56,826 bases of DNA from Terriglobales bacterium (GTDB lineage Bacteria; Acidobacteriota; Terriglobia; Terriglobales; Acidobacteriaceae): assembly GCA_035651655.1 (NCBI GenBank), contig DASRFG010000020.1, positions 1 through 56,826 of the forward strand, given 5' to 3'. The notes under the pieces were generated by a model that made no database searches, was not told the origin of the DNA, and saw only the letters and a list, made by a program, of their open reading frames with translations. Position 1 is the stretch's first letter. Every line of letters begins with the position of its first letter. Made by a program: the position numbers and the translations under genes. Below, piece by piece: positions 35,047-43,914 of this stretch.

Positions 35047-35267
35047 CCCTGCTGCCAGGTGTCTTGTCCTTCAGGCCCCTGCCTTGCACCAAACCTGATG
35101 CATACCCGCGGCGTTCAGCAGTTCTCGATTCCGCTCCCCCAATTCCTGGACTACACTAAGTACACAGGTTAAGAAACAAAAGTTCTGGAACCCGGCTTGA
35201 TTTTGGTTCACTATAGCGGGTGATCCGTTATTCAGGGTCCAGTAAACAAACGCTTACGGAGCGATAA

Positions 35268-35531
35268 ATGGCAAAAGCAGCAGCAAAGAAAAACAGCGCG
35301 TTCATGAAGCCAATGCAGCCTTCAGCGCACCTGGCCGAAATTGTCGGCGATAAACCGTTACCGCGAAGCGAAGTCACCAAGAAGATCTGGGCGCACATCA
35401 AAAAGCACAAACTTCAGAACCCGAAAAACAAACGGGAAATCATTGCTGACGACAAGTTGCAGCCGGTTTTCGGAACGAAGAAGCTGGACATGTTCCAGAT
35501 GACCAAGGCGGTCAACAAGCACCTGAAGTAG
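35268..35531 (+). CDS. SWIB/MDM2 domain protein
   Basis: An 87-residue stand-alone SWIB domain, a fold known from eukaryotic chromatin-remodelling subunits and chlamydial topoisomerases. A Lys/Ala-rich start (MAKAAAKKNS) precedes FMKPMQPSAHLAEIVGD, LPRSEVTKKIWAHIKKHKLQNPKNKREIIADDKLQPVFG and DMFQMTKAVNKHLK, which cover the whole domain. A ribosome-binding site GGAG lies 7 nt before the ATG. Such short bacterial SWIB proteins are known but their function is not. The basic N-terminus suggests nucleic acid contact (inference). Confidence 0.93.
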   Translation: MAKAAAKKNSAFMKPMQPSAHLAEIVGDKPLPRSEVTKKIWAHIKKHKLQNPKNKREIIADDKLQPVFGTKKLDMFQMTKAVNKHLK

Positions 35532-35550
35532 TGCCCGGTGCTTCGGAGCG

Positions 35551-35874
35551 TCACAGATTCGAAGTGCCGTTCCGCTGCAGCTCCAGAAGAATGCGTATTC
35601 CCCGGTAGAAATTCTCTTTGTCATAGGCCGTTTCCCAACGGCCTAGTACCTCTTTGAAATGCTTGTTGGCGCCTTTCAGGGCCACGCGTGCTCGCGGCCG
35701 ATTCTTCTGGATGTTCTTTACCGAGCGCAGTGCCGCAATGACCTCCGGCTCAATGCGCTTGCGGGATTTATGGGCGTTTTTGATCCATCTGGGCGGAATG
35801 TTTGCCCGGAACCTCAGAAATGCCCGCACCGCCGAACCAGAACTCGAGATGAAAAGCTTGGCTACCCTTGGCAT
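35551..35874 (-). CDS. Basic hypothetical protein
   Basis: A 107-residue very basic protein (many Arg and Lys) of unknown family, read toward the SWIB gene. The start ATG 35874 has GGAGG at 6 nt, which is a strong reason to accept it. RWIKNAHKSRKRIEPEVIAALRSVKN and RGIRILLELQRN are helical. There is no membrane segment or cysteine. High charge suggests nucleic-acid binding (inference). Confidence 0.6.
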   Translation of the reverse strand: MPRVAKLFISSSGSAVRAFLRFRANIPPRWIKNAHKSRKRIEPEVIAALRSVKNIQKNRPRARVALKGANKHFKEVLGRWETAYDKENFYRGIRILLELQRNGTSNL

Positions 35875-36067
35875 ACTTCACCTCCGCTCGGCGCCATCGC
35901 CGCACTACCCAGCGCCATTCATGACCGCAGGATAATTTACGTCCACTCGGACCTTTTTACAAAGAGACCAGGTGTAACACTAGTCGCAGACCGCGCTAGA
36001 TTGTCGAATTACAGGGCCGCCCGCAAGGCTTCACACCACAGTCGAGAAATGAAAGCCACATAGAGAA

Positions 36068-36745
36068 TTATTGCTGCTCTTGGTCCATTAGCTGGCGGAT
36101 AGCCTTTCGTCCAGCGTCATTCATCGAAGTGAATCGAACGCCAACGCGTCCACGCTCATCCACTCGCACCACGACGGCGCTTGTCTGAATAGTGATTCCT
36201 GTTGTGGGTAGTTCAATTGATAGGTGGATCTCATCAAGAGCGCGGAGATTCGGGCCTTCGAATAGAATTCCCCCCTGACTGATATTCCAGCTCGTTCCCT
36301 TGGTGCTTTGGCCCTTAAAGTCGCAGGTTACAGTTGCCTTCAAAGGGATACGTACGAACTTTCGCCGATTATCTACCATCGTTCCGCGAGCAGTCCTGAA
36401 GAGCCGCAGCAGCTTCTGCCGGTCGATCGGCTTCTGAATATAGAAAGTCGCTCCCGCGGTAAAGGCATCTTGCATTGTTTTCTTCTCGTCCCTGCCGGTG
36501 ACAACGATGATGGGTGTAGAGTTGTTCGAGGGTGATTCGCGGATGCGGGACATCAGCCCAAAACCATCGAGCTTCGGCATCTTCAAGTCCAGGAATATTC
36601 CGTCGAAGCGCTCTTTCAGAATTATCGATGCAGCAGCTAGGCTGTCGTTCACAGGCCGAACCTCGGCTTCGACCGAAGCAAGAACTTCAGTCATAAGTTC
36701 CAGGCTGGGAGCATCATCCTCGACGACAAGTATCTTTAAGGGCAT
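36068..36745 (-). CDS. Response regulator with PilZ domain
   Basis: A 225-residue two-domain protein. The N-terminal receiver (1-120) has the acidic ED-D pair, the phospho-acceptor Asp in GIFLDLKMPKLDGFG, and the conserved Thr and Lys (VVTGRDE, IQKPIDR). The C-terminal PilZ domain (about 126-220) has RRKFVRIPL (RxxxR) and SWNISQGGIL (NxSxGG), the cyclic di-GMP-binding motifs. It is the last gene of the minus-strand operon HD-GYP/histidine kinase/receiver/REC-PilZ. A phosphorylation-gated cyclic di-GMP effector is the natural reading (inference). Confidence 0.95.
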   Translation of the reverse strand: MPLKILVVEDDAPSLELMTEVLASVEAEVRPVNDSLAAASIILKERFDGIFLDLKMPKLDGFGLMSRIRESPSNNSTPIIVVTGRDEKKTMQDAFTAGATFYIQKPIDRQKLLRLFRTARGTMVDNRRKFVRIPLKATVTCDFKGQSTKGTSWNISQGGILFEGPNLRALDEIHLSIELPTTGITIQTSAVVVRVDERGRVGVRFTSMNDAGRKAIRQLMDQEQQ

Positions 36746-36757
36746 AATTGCAGATTG

Positions 36758-37120
36758 TTACGAGATATGCTGTTTTACCTGCTGGAGCAGCGCCGCCGCG
36801 TTTACCGGCTTCGATAGATAACTATCGAACCCCGCCGCAAGTATTCGCTCTTTGTCATCTTTCATGGCGTAGGCGGTTACCGCCAGAACCGGCAGCCGGC
36901 AGAACTTGGGGTTTGCCCTGATCTCCTGTATGGCGCCATAACCATCCAACTTGGGCATATTAATGTCCATAAGCACCAAGTCCGGCTCAGTCTCTTCAAT
37001 TTTGGCCAGAGCTTCCTGTCCGTTCTCGGCTTCCACCACCTGATACTGACCTGTCTCTAATATCTCGCGCAGCAGTTCGCGGTTTACCAAGTTGTCCTCA
37101 GCAACCAGAATTGTTTTCAT
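36758..37120 (-). CDS. Single-domain response regulator (CheY/DivK-like)
   Basis: A 120-residue receiver with no output domain. [18 protein letters not shown], the acceptor Asp in [27 protein letters not shown] (Thr) and [12 protein letters not shown] (Lys) are intact. Such proteins act as phosphotransfer intermediates or diffusible outputs. ATG overlaps the end of the hybrid kinase gene by 4 bases (ATGA), so it is translationally coupled. REC-PilZ follows 12 nt on. Confidence 0.95.
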   Translation of the reverse strand: MKTILVAEDNLVNRELLREILETGQYQVVEAENGQEALAKIEETEPDLVLMDINMPKLDGYGAIQEIRANPKFCRLPVLAVTAYAMKDDKERILAAGFDSYLSKPVNAAALLQQVKQHIS

Positions 37121-39999
37121 GAGTTGCTTCCCGCCGTTGCGACCTTTGCCTTGTGAATGGCTTTTTCGACTGCCCCGATGAGCTCACGCTGCCAGGGACC
37201 ATCTTTTTGAAAAAATGCCTGTGTTTCACGGCTGAGAAGTGCAATTTCTTCTCGCGTCAATGATTTGGCCGTGAGGACGAAGATAGGTATTTCTTTCAAA
37301 TTGGGCTGCCCCTTAACTTGCCTCAGAAGTTCGAACCCATCCATCTCCGGCATAAGCAGGTCGAGCAGAATTGCGCTCACGGATGTAGAGGACAGGACGT
37401 TCAGTGCAGCCGCGCCACTCTGAGCGGTTCGAGTCTTGTAGCCGGCACATTGCAGTGCAGTCTCCAATAGATCGAGAGCTCTGGGGTCATCATCTACGAT
37501 GAGGACGGGGGTGTCCGCCTTCTGCATCGGGCGAATGTGTTGCTGTAATGTACGCAGAAGATGAGATCTGTCTACGGGCTTTACAAGGTAATCGGCGGCC
37601 CCCACGGCAAAGCCCATTTTCCTCTGGTCGAAGATGGAAACAACGATGATAGGAATGCTGGCAGTACGCGGAGTGTGTTTTAGCTGTAGCAACGCTTCGA
37701 ATCCATTTGCGTTGGGCATAGATATGTCCAACGTAATGGCATCGGGCAACAATTCTTGCGACTTGGTGATAGCTTCGGCAGCGGAGGTGGCCATCGCAAT
37801 GCGATACCCCTCCGGCTCCAAATAGCTCGCCAGAAGCTCCCGCGCCGAGATTTCGTCATCCACGATCAAAATCAGGGGCTTCCGGTCGTCTGAGACGGCC
37901 GGCCTTGATGTGGCGGTAGCCACCGGAGGTGGGGTTACGGCATCGCTCGTGGCCACAGGCAGAGTGAAACTGAATCGGCTGCCCTTTCCCGGCTCACTCT
38001 CCAGCCAAATCTGGCCACCCTGTTGTTCCACCAGCCGTTTGGTTATGGTTAAACCCAAGCCTGTGCCTTCGTGAGCTCCAGTACCGCCAACCTGTCGGAA
38101 CTCTTGAAAAATAACTTCCTGGTCCTCGGGACGAATACCGATTCCCGTGTCGGTAACCGAAACACAGATACTGTCAACCTGATCGGCCGTATCTATGCTG
38201 ATCCTGCCGCCCTTGGCAGTGAATTTGACCGCATTACTGAGAAGGTTGTACAGAATCTGCTTAAAGCGAATTCGATCAGCGTAGACGAGGCGCTCGGTTT
38301 TGATCTGATGTGAGACTTCAATATTCTTGGCCATTGCGAGAGGACGAATCGTGGAGAGAACCTCTGGCAGTGCATTCTCAATGTCAAACTTCTCGCAGCG
38401 AATTTCCAGCAGTCCAGCCTCAATCTTTGAAAGATCCAGGATGTCGTTGATGAGCTGCAGAAGATGGTCCGCCCCCTGCTTAATGTGACCCACGAAGCGC
38501 TTCTGTTTCTCGTTGAGCTGGCCCGCAGTTTCTTCAGATAACAGCCCCGAGAAGCCTACGATTGCATTTAAGGGGGTACGCAGCTCATGGCTCATGCTGG
38601 CGAGGAACTTACTCTTCAGCTTGGTGGCGTGCTCGACCTCGCTGTTACGGGCTGCCAAATCGAGATTTTGTTGCTCGATTCTGTGTTCTGCCGCCTTGCG
38701 TTCAGTCATGTCTCGTGCAACTGCAAAAATACTTCCATGCTGCGGCACGGAAACAGCGTTCCAGGACAGCCATTTATACGAGCCATCCTTGCACCGATAG
38801 CGATTTTCAAATGTAAAGGTAAGTTCGTGGTTCCGGAGCCGCTGCGTTTCAGCGGCCGTCGCCTGCAGGTCGTCAGGATGGACAAATTCTGCATAGGGCC
38901 GCGCCATCAGTTCCTGAGTGGTAAAGCCCAGCACGCCTTGCCAAGCGGGGTTGAGGCGTTTGAAATACCCATCCAAGCCAGCAATGCAGAACAAATCAAG
39001 TGACAGGCTGAGGAACCTGTTTCCGGTTTCCAACTGTGCGTAGAGCGAGCCCATGAAGGCGGCCACTCCTAGTCCGACGAAAACAAGGACCATCCCAAGG
39101 AGCCAAACTCGATGGCCAACGGCCCCAATGCCTAATTGCAACGACTTTGTTGGCTGCTCCACCAAAATCCCCCAGCCATATTCAGGAACCGGGGCATACT
39201 GGGTGAAGTAGCTATCATTCTCCCGAAAGAATGTCCCACTGCCAGCGTGACCCGCGTGCACTCGCTTTACTGGTTCATACCCGCTCAGATCAGCTGGCGC
39301 CGAGTACGCATCCATTCTCGGGTGTGCGGCGAGATGGTGATTCTGGTCAATGAGCGAGATCGTCCACGCGCCTTCAAGCTTGGTCTCAACCAATCGTTTG
39401 CTGATAACGTCTACCGCGTAAGGGGCCATCAGGATGCCAATAGGCTCGCCTTGGTCATCCTTTACCGGCACTGCAATGGCGACCACGATTTGATGCCCTG
39501 AGACCGCCGTTTGATAGACCTCTGAAATATAAGGCTTCCACTGTCGGCTTACGCCCTTGTACCAATCCCGAAAAGCAAAATTTTGATTGATCACAGCGGT
39601 ATCGGGCGGGTAAATACCACGCATTGTGCCGTCGAGGTCATACACGCTTACAAACAGGAAATCAGGGCGCAAAGCTTTAGCTTGAGCCAGGTGTGCTGTG
39701 AGGTCGCTTAAATTGCGCTCCGCCCAGGCGTGACGGAATAATCGGCGTATCGCAAAAGCCTCAAGAAATGCCGTGCTCTGCCGGAAATGTTCTTCGACGA
39801 GGGTAGCCGACAATCGTGCTATCTGCCTGCTCTCAACGGCTGCCTGAGTTTCAGCTTGCTGTCTTAAAACCCGAGTGACAGAAAATGCGAAAAATGCGAT
39901 CGGGAGCACCATCAGAAACAAGAACAAGATGTAAAGCCGCACCCGGCCCCTGGAGATCCACTTCTCTAAACAGGTCGCCAATGTCTTTGAGAATTTCAT
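37117..39999 (-). CDS. Hybrid histidine kinase (Cache-PAS-HisKA-HATPase-REC-REC)
   Basis: A 960-residue membrane sensor kinase. An N-terminal membrane span at about 20-42 leads into a double-Cache periplasmic domain (~50-295) with [14 protein letters not shown] and [22 protein letters not shown] second span at about 302-325 is followed by a PAS domain (~335-455). HisKA has [13 protein letters not shown] (His near 471), then the HATPase N, G1 and G2 boxes ([22 protein letters not shown]). Two receiver domains follow, both with intact acceptor Asp. It forms an operon with the three response regulators around it. Confidence 0.95.
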   Translation of the reverse strand: MKFSKTLATCLEKWISRGRVRLYILFLFLMVLPIAFFAFSVTRVLRQQAETQAAVESRQIARLSATLVEEHFRQSTAFLEAFAIRRLFRHAWAERNLSDLTAHLAQAKALRPDFLFVSVYDLDGTMRGIYPPDTAVINQNFAFRDWYKGVSRQWKPYISEVYQTAVSGHQIVVAIAVPVKDDQGEPIGILMAPYAVDVISKRLVETKLEGAWTISLIDQNHHLAAHPRMDAYSAPADLSGYEPVKRVHAGHAGSGTFFRENDSYFTQYAPVPEYGWGILVEQPTKSLQLGIGAVGHRVWLLGMVLVFVGLGVAAFMGSLYAQLETGNRFLSLSLDLFCIAGLDGYFKRLNPAWQGVLGFTTQELMARPYAEFVHPDDLQATAAETQRLRNHELTFTFENRYRCKDGSYKWLSWNAVSVPQHGSIFAVARDMTERKAAEHRIEQQNLDLAARNSEVEHATKLKSKFLASMSHELRTPLNAIVGFSGLLSEETAGQLNEKQKRFVGHIKQGADHLLQLINDILDLSKIEAGLLEIRCEKFDIENALPEVLSTIRPLAMAKNIEVSHQIKTERLVYADRIRFKQILYNLLSNAVKFTAKGGRISIDTADQVDSICVSVTDTGIGIRPEDQEVIFQEFRQVGGTGAHEGTGLGLTITKRLVEQQGGQIWLESEPGKGSRFSFTLPVATSDAVTPPPVATATSRPAVSDDRKPLILIVDDEISARELLASYLEPEGYRIAMATSAAEAITKSQELLPDAITLDISMPNANGFEALLQLKHTPRTASIPIIVVSIFDQRKMGFAVGAADYLVKPVDRSHLLRTLQQHIRPMQKADTPVLIVDDDPRALDLLETALQCAGYKTRTAQSGAAALNVLSSTSVSAILLDLLMPEMDGFELLRQVKGQPNLKEIPIFVLTAKSLTREEIALLSRETQAFFQKDGPWQRELIGAVEKAIHKAKVATAGSNS

Positions 40000-40013
40000 G
40001 CCAGAAACTGCGG

Positions 40014-41030
40014 TTATGTTCCCGCCCCAGCTGACCGGGCACGGGTGGTAAGAGGGTTGGTAACCATGGCCTTAAATTCGCGAAAAATGTCCGCGTCCCA
40101 CCAGCCTTTTGCTACTTCTTCAGCCATGACCGCGAGAGCTTCGGAAACCAGAAGTGCCCGTTTGTAGGGTCTAATTGTGGTAAGCGCATCGTAAACGTCC
40201 GTGATCTGCAATATCCGCGCGGTCAGCGGTATTTTGTCGCCTTTTAACCCGTCGGGATAACCTGATCCGTCGAACTTTTCGTGGTGGTGGCGAATAATCG
40301 GAAGGACCAGCCGGAAAGACTTCAACGGGGCGCATATCTGCTCGCCCACGACGGGATGCTCACGCATTATTTTCCATTCCTCGTCGGTGAGGCGGCCGGG
40401 CTTGAGCAAGATGGCGTCTGGTACGGCTACTTTACCGACGTCGTGGACGATGCCGGCCCTATGCAGGGCGGTTATCTGCTCACGTGGTAGGCCGAGGTGC
40501 CTGCCTAAACAGGTCACATAGTCGGATAACCGCTCGCAGTGGCCGTGTGTGCACGGGTCCTTGCCTTCGATGCTGCGGGCAAGAGCGAATAGCACCGATT
40601 CTGCTCTCTCCAGTTCGTCGGTGTGAGCTTTGAGTCGTAACAGCGATCGCACACGGGCAAGGAGTTCAGCCTGGTCCACCGGGCGTGTAAGGAAGTCATC
40701 GGCTCCGGCTTTGATGCCGTTGACCCTGTCTTCCTTCGCCGACAGCCCTGTCACAAGAATTACCGGGGTTAAACAGGTGTCCGGATTCTGTTTGATCTGC
40801 TCACATACCTGAAATCCGTTCAAGCCCGGCATCATTACATCGAGCACCATCAGATCCGGCCGCGCGCGCTTGAACTCCTGTAACGCGGTGGCGCCATCCG
40901 GAACCGTCGATACCTTATAGCCCGCTGACGTAAGGAGTTCGTCAAACAATATACGATTTAATTCGTCGTCATCGGCGACAAGAATGGTGCCGTGTGTACC
41001 ATCTCTTTCCGAAGCAGAAAGGACAGGCAT
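40014..41030 (-). CDS. Response regulator with HD-GYP phosphodiesterase domain
   Basis: A 338-residue RpfG-like protein. The receiver (about 15-130) has DDDELNR, the acceptor Asp in [21 protein letters not shown] and TRPVDQ. The HD-GYP domain (about 145-330) has HDVGK, a downstream HPVVGEQI and the signature [15 protein letters not shown], with the metal-ligand and GYP residues intact, so it should hydrolyse cyclic di-GMP. It is the first gene of the operon, 14 nt before the kinase gene. It sits upstream of REC-PilZ in one unit, giving both a degrading enzyme and an effector. Confidence 0.95.
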   Translation of the reverse strand: MPVLSASERDGTHGTILVADDDELNRILFDELLTSAGYKVSTVPDGATALQEFKRARPDLMVLDVMMPGLNGFQVCEQIKQNPDTCLTPVILVTGLSAKEDRVNGIKAGADDFLTRPVDQAELLARVRSLLRLKAHTDELERAESVLFALARSIEGKDPCTHGHCERLSDYVTCLGRHLGLPREQITALHRAGIVHDVGKVAVPDAILLKPGRLTDEEWKIMREHPVVGEQICAPLKSFRLVLPIIRHHHEKFDGSGYPDGLKGDKIPLTARILQITDVYDALTTIRPYKRALLVSEALAVMAEEVAKGWWDADIFREFKAMVTNPLTTRARSAGAGT

Positions 41031-41174
41031 TCCCCGATTTTCACAGAGTTTGGTTTTGGCGGTTAGTTACCGTAGTCATCCGTTTTGAGCCATTTAGTCC
41101 AGCGTACTCTAAGACTCCTGTGACGGCGCTCGGAGTTACCCGGGGGGGGAACTACACTGCAGGCCGGAGTCCCC

Positions 41175-41348
41175 CCTTATTCCTGACCTTCAACAGCACT
41201 GACTGCGCCACGCCGCCTTCTCTTCCGATGTTGAAACAAGCGATCCAGCACGATCAATCCTCCCACCCAGACCGCCGCCGCGGCGTAGCCCGCGATTACA
41301 TCTGTAGGCCAATGCACACCCAGGTAAATGCGGGAGATCCTATGCCCG
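41175..41348 (-). pseudogene. Duplicated 3' fragment of the PAP2 phosphatase gene
   Basis: These 174 bases match 42304-42478 (the last part of the PAP2 gene) with 3 substitutions and a 1-base deletion, by eye about 98 percent. The fragment encodes the PAP2 C-terminus from the SRxxxxxH motif to a stop, with a frameshift near its inner end. It lacks a start, so it is a gene remnant. A run of eight G lies upstream at 41142-41149. Two small genes lie between the copies. The 41031-41360 spacer holds nothing else that I can support. Confidence 0.9.
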
Positions 41349-41360
41349 GTGCAGCACCAT

Positions 41361-41858
41361 TCACGGAGCCTTCATCGCCTTTTCCAATTGCTTAATCAGA
41401 TATTCCCCTACACTGTTGAAGCCGGTGAGCAGACCACCCCACTGATGGGACTCACTCCAAAGATTGTCTCCGGTTTCAGGGTCGATCACAGTGAGATATG
41501 CGTAACGCACCGGTGCCGCTTTGTGGTACTTAGGAATCGGATCTGTAGCCAGGCTCCCGTTCTTTCGGATAGTTCCAGTCTGCCCTCCTGCGGTAATAAT
41601 GTAGCCACCTTTGTAAGGGTCCGCCGAGAGTAAAAGTATTAGGTCGGCCTTATCTTTATCTTGAGTGATTCTGAGTCGGCCCCACTTCCTCAGCTGATCC
41701 GAAGCTTTCTTTCCAACAAGGGCTACGCCGGACCGATCGTCAAAGTACACCCACTTGGCAGAAAGAATTTTAGGGGATAACTTGAAATGTTGCGCGGAGC
41801 CTGGAATCACTAAACTCGTGAGGATTACAACCGCGAGGAGGTGGGCAGAGATCTGCAT
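41361..41858 (-). CDS. Secreted protein of unknown function
   Basis: A 165-residue exported protein from ATG 41858 (AGGA 8 nt upstream). The signal peptide is MQISAHLLAVVILTSLVIPGSAQ. The mature part contains KADLILLLSADPY, a Gly/Thr-rich segment and a VIDPETGDNLWSESHQWGG stretch, which recalls lipoprotein-like DUF4136-type domains, though I do not assign it. The start could be 16 codons earlier. It lies between the two copies of the PAP2 3' end and may have come in with the duplication. Confidence 0.7.
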   Translation of the reverse strand: MQISAHLLAVVILTSLVIPGSAQHFKLSPKILSAKWVYFDDRSGVALVGKKASDQLRKWGRLRITQDKDKADLILLLSADPYKGGYIITAGGQTGTIRKNGSLATDPIPKYHKAAPVRYAYLTVIDPETGDNLWSESHQWGGLLTGFNSVGEYLIKQLEKAMKAP

Positions 41859-42006
41859 CTTAGGCGTCCTTGCAATCAGGCTCAGACTACACTTCCTGCC
41901 AATCACAATTCAAAGATCGGCACACGGCGCTGCGGCGTAAGCAGCCTCGCAGCGGCCAGAGTCACGTGTGCAAGGTGGCATAAACAGGCCCCCGGGCTTC
42001 TCCGCG

Positions 42007-42237
42007 TTACTGCGGAGGGTAAAATGTCCACCGTTGAAAGACCCACCAATATCCAGCTTTGAGGGAAATCCACCAAAGCACCCCAAACAGGAGCAACAAG
42101 GGCCATTTGGGTGTCGGCGCAACCAGCGGAACTGTCCTATCAAACGAACCAACGATCAGGACAGCAAGGATGGATAGTCCCAGCGAGAGTAGAGACGAAA
42201 TCACCACCATCTTGATGAGATCTGTCCAGATGGTCAC
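42007..42237 (-). CDS. Small two-span membrane protein
   Basis: A 76-residue protein from GTG 42237 with GAGG 6 nt upstream. Two hydrophobic helices (VVISSLLSLGLSILAVLIVG and LLLLFGVLWWISLKAGYWWVF) with an intervening short polar loop. It has no recognised family. It also lies between the PAP2 fragment and the intact PAP2 gene, and is transcribed in the same direction as both. Confidence 0.55.
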   Translation of the reverse strand: MTIWTDLIKMVVISSLLSLGLSILAVLIVGSFDRTVPLVAPTPKWPLLLLFGVLWWISLKAGYWWVFQRWTFYPPQ

Positions 42238-42305
42238 TCCACACCTCTGGGGAAGGTGGCGATTCTACCGCATTCCCGATCATCATTGGGAACAGCCTTC
42301 TCACC

Positions 42306-43010
42306 TTATTTCTGACCTTCAACAGCACTGACTGCGCCACGCCGCCTTCTCTTCCGATGTTGAAACAGGCGATCCAGCACGATCAATCCTCCCACCCAGA
42401 CCGCCGCCGCGGCGTAGCCGGCGATTACATCTGTAGGCCAATGCACACCCAGGTAAATGCGGGAGAATCCTATGCCCGTCACCAGCAATGCGGCCGCAGC
42501 CCAGATGACCACCCGCAACCACCGCTTCTGAATGCGGGTCGTGAGCAGGCCTGCCAGCACTCCATAAAAGCAGAAGGAAGCCAGCGCGTGCCCGCTGGGG
42601 AAGCTGTACGTGCGTGGGTCTGGCCCAAAGAATGCCAGCGGTCGCGCTCTCTGGAACAGTAGTTTCAATGTGGATTCGAGTATCGCGCCTCCTGCCGTGG
42701 CGATGGCTAGCCATATCGCGGCCCTTCGCCAACCAATAAGCAGAAAAACCACAACCAGCGCCACCAGCAAACTGGAGAGAAAGACAAATGATCCCACCAC
42801 ACTGAGTGCCCGCATTGCTTGTGTCAGGGTTGGCGACGCCCACTGATGGACTGCAAGTCGAACCTGCAAATCGAACTTACTGGTGCTCCCTTCGAAAACC
42901 TCCTCCGCCAACCAGGAAAACAGAAGCAGGCAAGCTGTTGCCACCGCAAGGCTAGCGAGCACCAGCGCGCCAAAGGTGCGAGGCGAAGCAGTTGGATTGG
43001 CAGCGGACAT
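42306..43010 (-). CDS. PAP2 superfamily phosphatase
   Basis: A 234-residue integral membrane phosphatase of the phosphatidic acid phosphatase type 2 family (from ATG 43010). Catalytic motifs are intact: KLLFQRARP (KxxxxxxRP), SFPSGHA (PSGH), and SRIYLGVHWPTD (SRxxxxxHxxxD). About six membrane spans are predicted. It may dephosphorylate lipid phosphates such as undecaprenyl diphosphate or phosphatidate; the substrate is not set by sequence. Its 3' end is duplicated at 41175-41348. It is divergent from rlmB. A longer frame begins 39 codons earlier but has no better signal. Confidence 0.92.
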   Translation of the reverse strand: MSAANPTASPRTFGALVLASLAVATACLLLFSWLAEEVFEGSTSKFDLQVRLAVHQWASPTLTQAMRALSVVGSFVFLSSLLVALVVVFLLIGWRRAAIWLAIATAGGAILESTLKLLFQRARPLAFFGPDPRTYSFPSGHALASFCFYGVLAGLLTTRIQKRWLRVVIWAAAALLVTGIGFSRIYLGVHWPTDVIAGYAAAAVWVGGLIVLDRLFQHRKRRRRGAVSAVEGQK

Positions 43011-43115
43011 ACAAGGACTGTATCCCAAAATATCCAAGCCATTTGCACCCCGCACAAAGAGAAGGCTCAACAGAGCAGGGGCAACCCGCAGCCTGCGGCA
43101 ATTCCCTCCAGGCAG

Positions 43116-43128
43116 TAAACTGATCACA
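43116..43128 (+). promoter_or_regulatory. -10-like TAAACT 7 nt before rlmB
   Basis: TAAACT at 43116-43121 ends 7 nt before ATG 43129. The following bases, GATCACA, resemble the sequence in the same place before mutM (GATCAA). No ribosome-binding site is present. This suggests a leaderless transcript. Confidence 0.35.
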
Positions 43129-43914
43129 ATGGACTTGGTTTACGGCATCAATGCGGTCGCCGAGGCTTTGAAGGCGCGTGGCCGGAGTTTCGAGTACGTG
43201 GGCGTGGCTCGCGAGCGCCATGACGGCCGAGTGCAGCGCGTGATTGACGAGTGCCGTCGGCTCGGCGTTGCGGTGCGCTTTATGCCCCGGCAGGACCTCG
43301 ATCGGCTGGCCGGCGGCTCTGCCCACCAGGGCGTCGTAGCAGTCACTTCCGAAAAGAAGTACACCGACATGGACGATATCCTGGCCACCAAACGTGGGGA
43401 GCACGGGCTTATCGTTGTGCTCGACGGCGTGGAGGACCCGCACAATCTGGGCGCTATCATACGCACCGCCGAAGCTGCCGGTGCGGATGGCATCGTTGTC
43501 CCTGAGCGGCGTGCCGCCGGCGTGACCCCGGTTGTAGTCAAGGCCTCGGCGGGCGCGGTTGAGAACCTGCCCATCGCGAAGGTTACCAATATCGCCCGAA
43601 CGCTTGAGCAACTGAAATCTCGGAATTTCTGGATCGTCGGCCTGGACGAACGCGGCTCTCAAAGCTACGACGCTGTGGATTACAGGATGGATACCGCACT
43701 CGTGCTCGGCGCTGAAGGAAAAGGGATTCACGAATTGGTGCGCAAGAAGTGCGATTTTCTGGTCTCAATTCCAATGCTGGGCAAGGTGCCGTCTCTGAAT
43801 GTGTCCGTGGCCGCGGGAGTGGTGCTCTACGAGATCGCCCGCCAGCGCCGCCGCGCCGATCGACCCAAAGCCGCGCCGGCCGACCAGGCCGAGCCCCGGC
43901 GAGCGCGCAGATGA
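43129..43914 (+). CDS. rlmB: 23S rRNA 2'-O-methyltransferase RlmB (SpoU family)
   Basis: A 261-residue TrmH/SpoU-class methyltransferase from ATG 43129. The N-terminal substrate-binding part (VYGINAVAEALKARG) is followed by the SPOUT motifs: VLDGVEDPHNLGAIIRTAEAAGADGIV (motif 1), LVLGAEGKGI (motif 2), and IPMLGKVPSLNVSVAAGVVLYE (motif 3). RlmB methylates G2251 (E. coli numbering) of 23S rRNA; other SpoU targets are possible. The frame is open further upstream, but that 82-codon extension reads against the PAP2 gene. The next gene begins inside its stop codon (ATGA). Confidence 0.93.
   Translation: MDLVYGINAVAEALKARGRSFEYVGVARERHDGRVQRVIDECRRLGVAVRFMPRQDLDRLAGGSAHQGVVAVTSEKKYTDMDDILATKRGEHGLIVVLDGVEDPHNLGAIIRTAEAAGADGIVVPERRAAGVTPVVVKASAGAVENLPIAKVTNIARTLEQLKSRNFWIVGLDERGSQSYDAVDYRMDTALVLGAEGKGIHELVRKKCDFLVSIPMLGKVPSLNVSVAAGVVLYEIARQRRRADRPKAAPADQAEPRRARR

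Noticed and set aside
35659-36063. 134-codon plus-strand ORF opposite the basic protein
   Set aside because: The minus-strand gene has a strong GGAGG site; this frame does not.
42307-42662. Plus-strand ORFs over the PAP2 C-terminus and its copy (41209-41395, 42357-42662)
   Set aside because: They are antisense to PAP2 and its remnant; their similarity only reflects the duplication.
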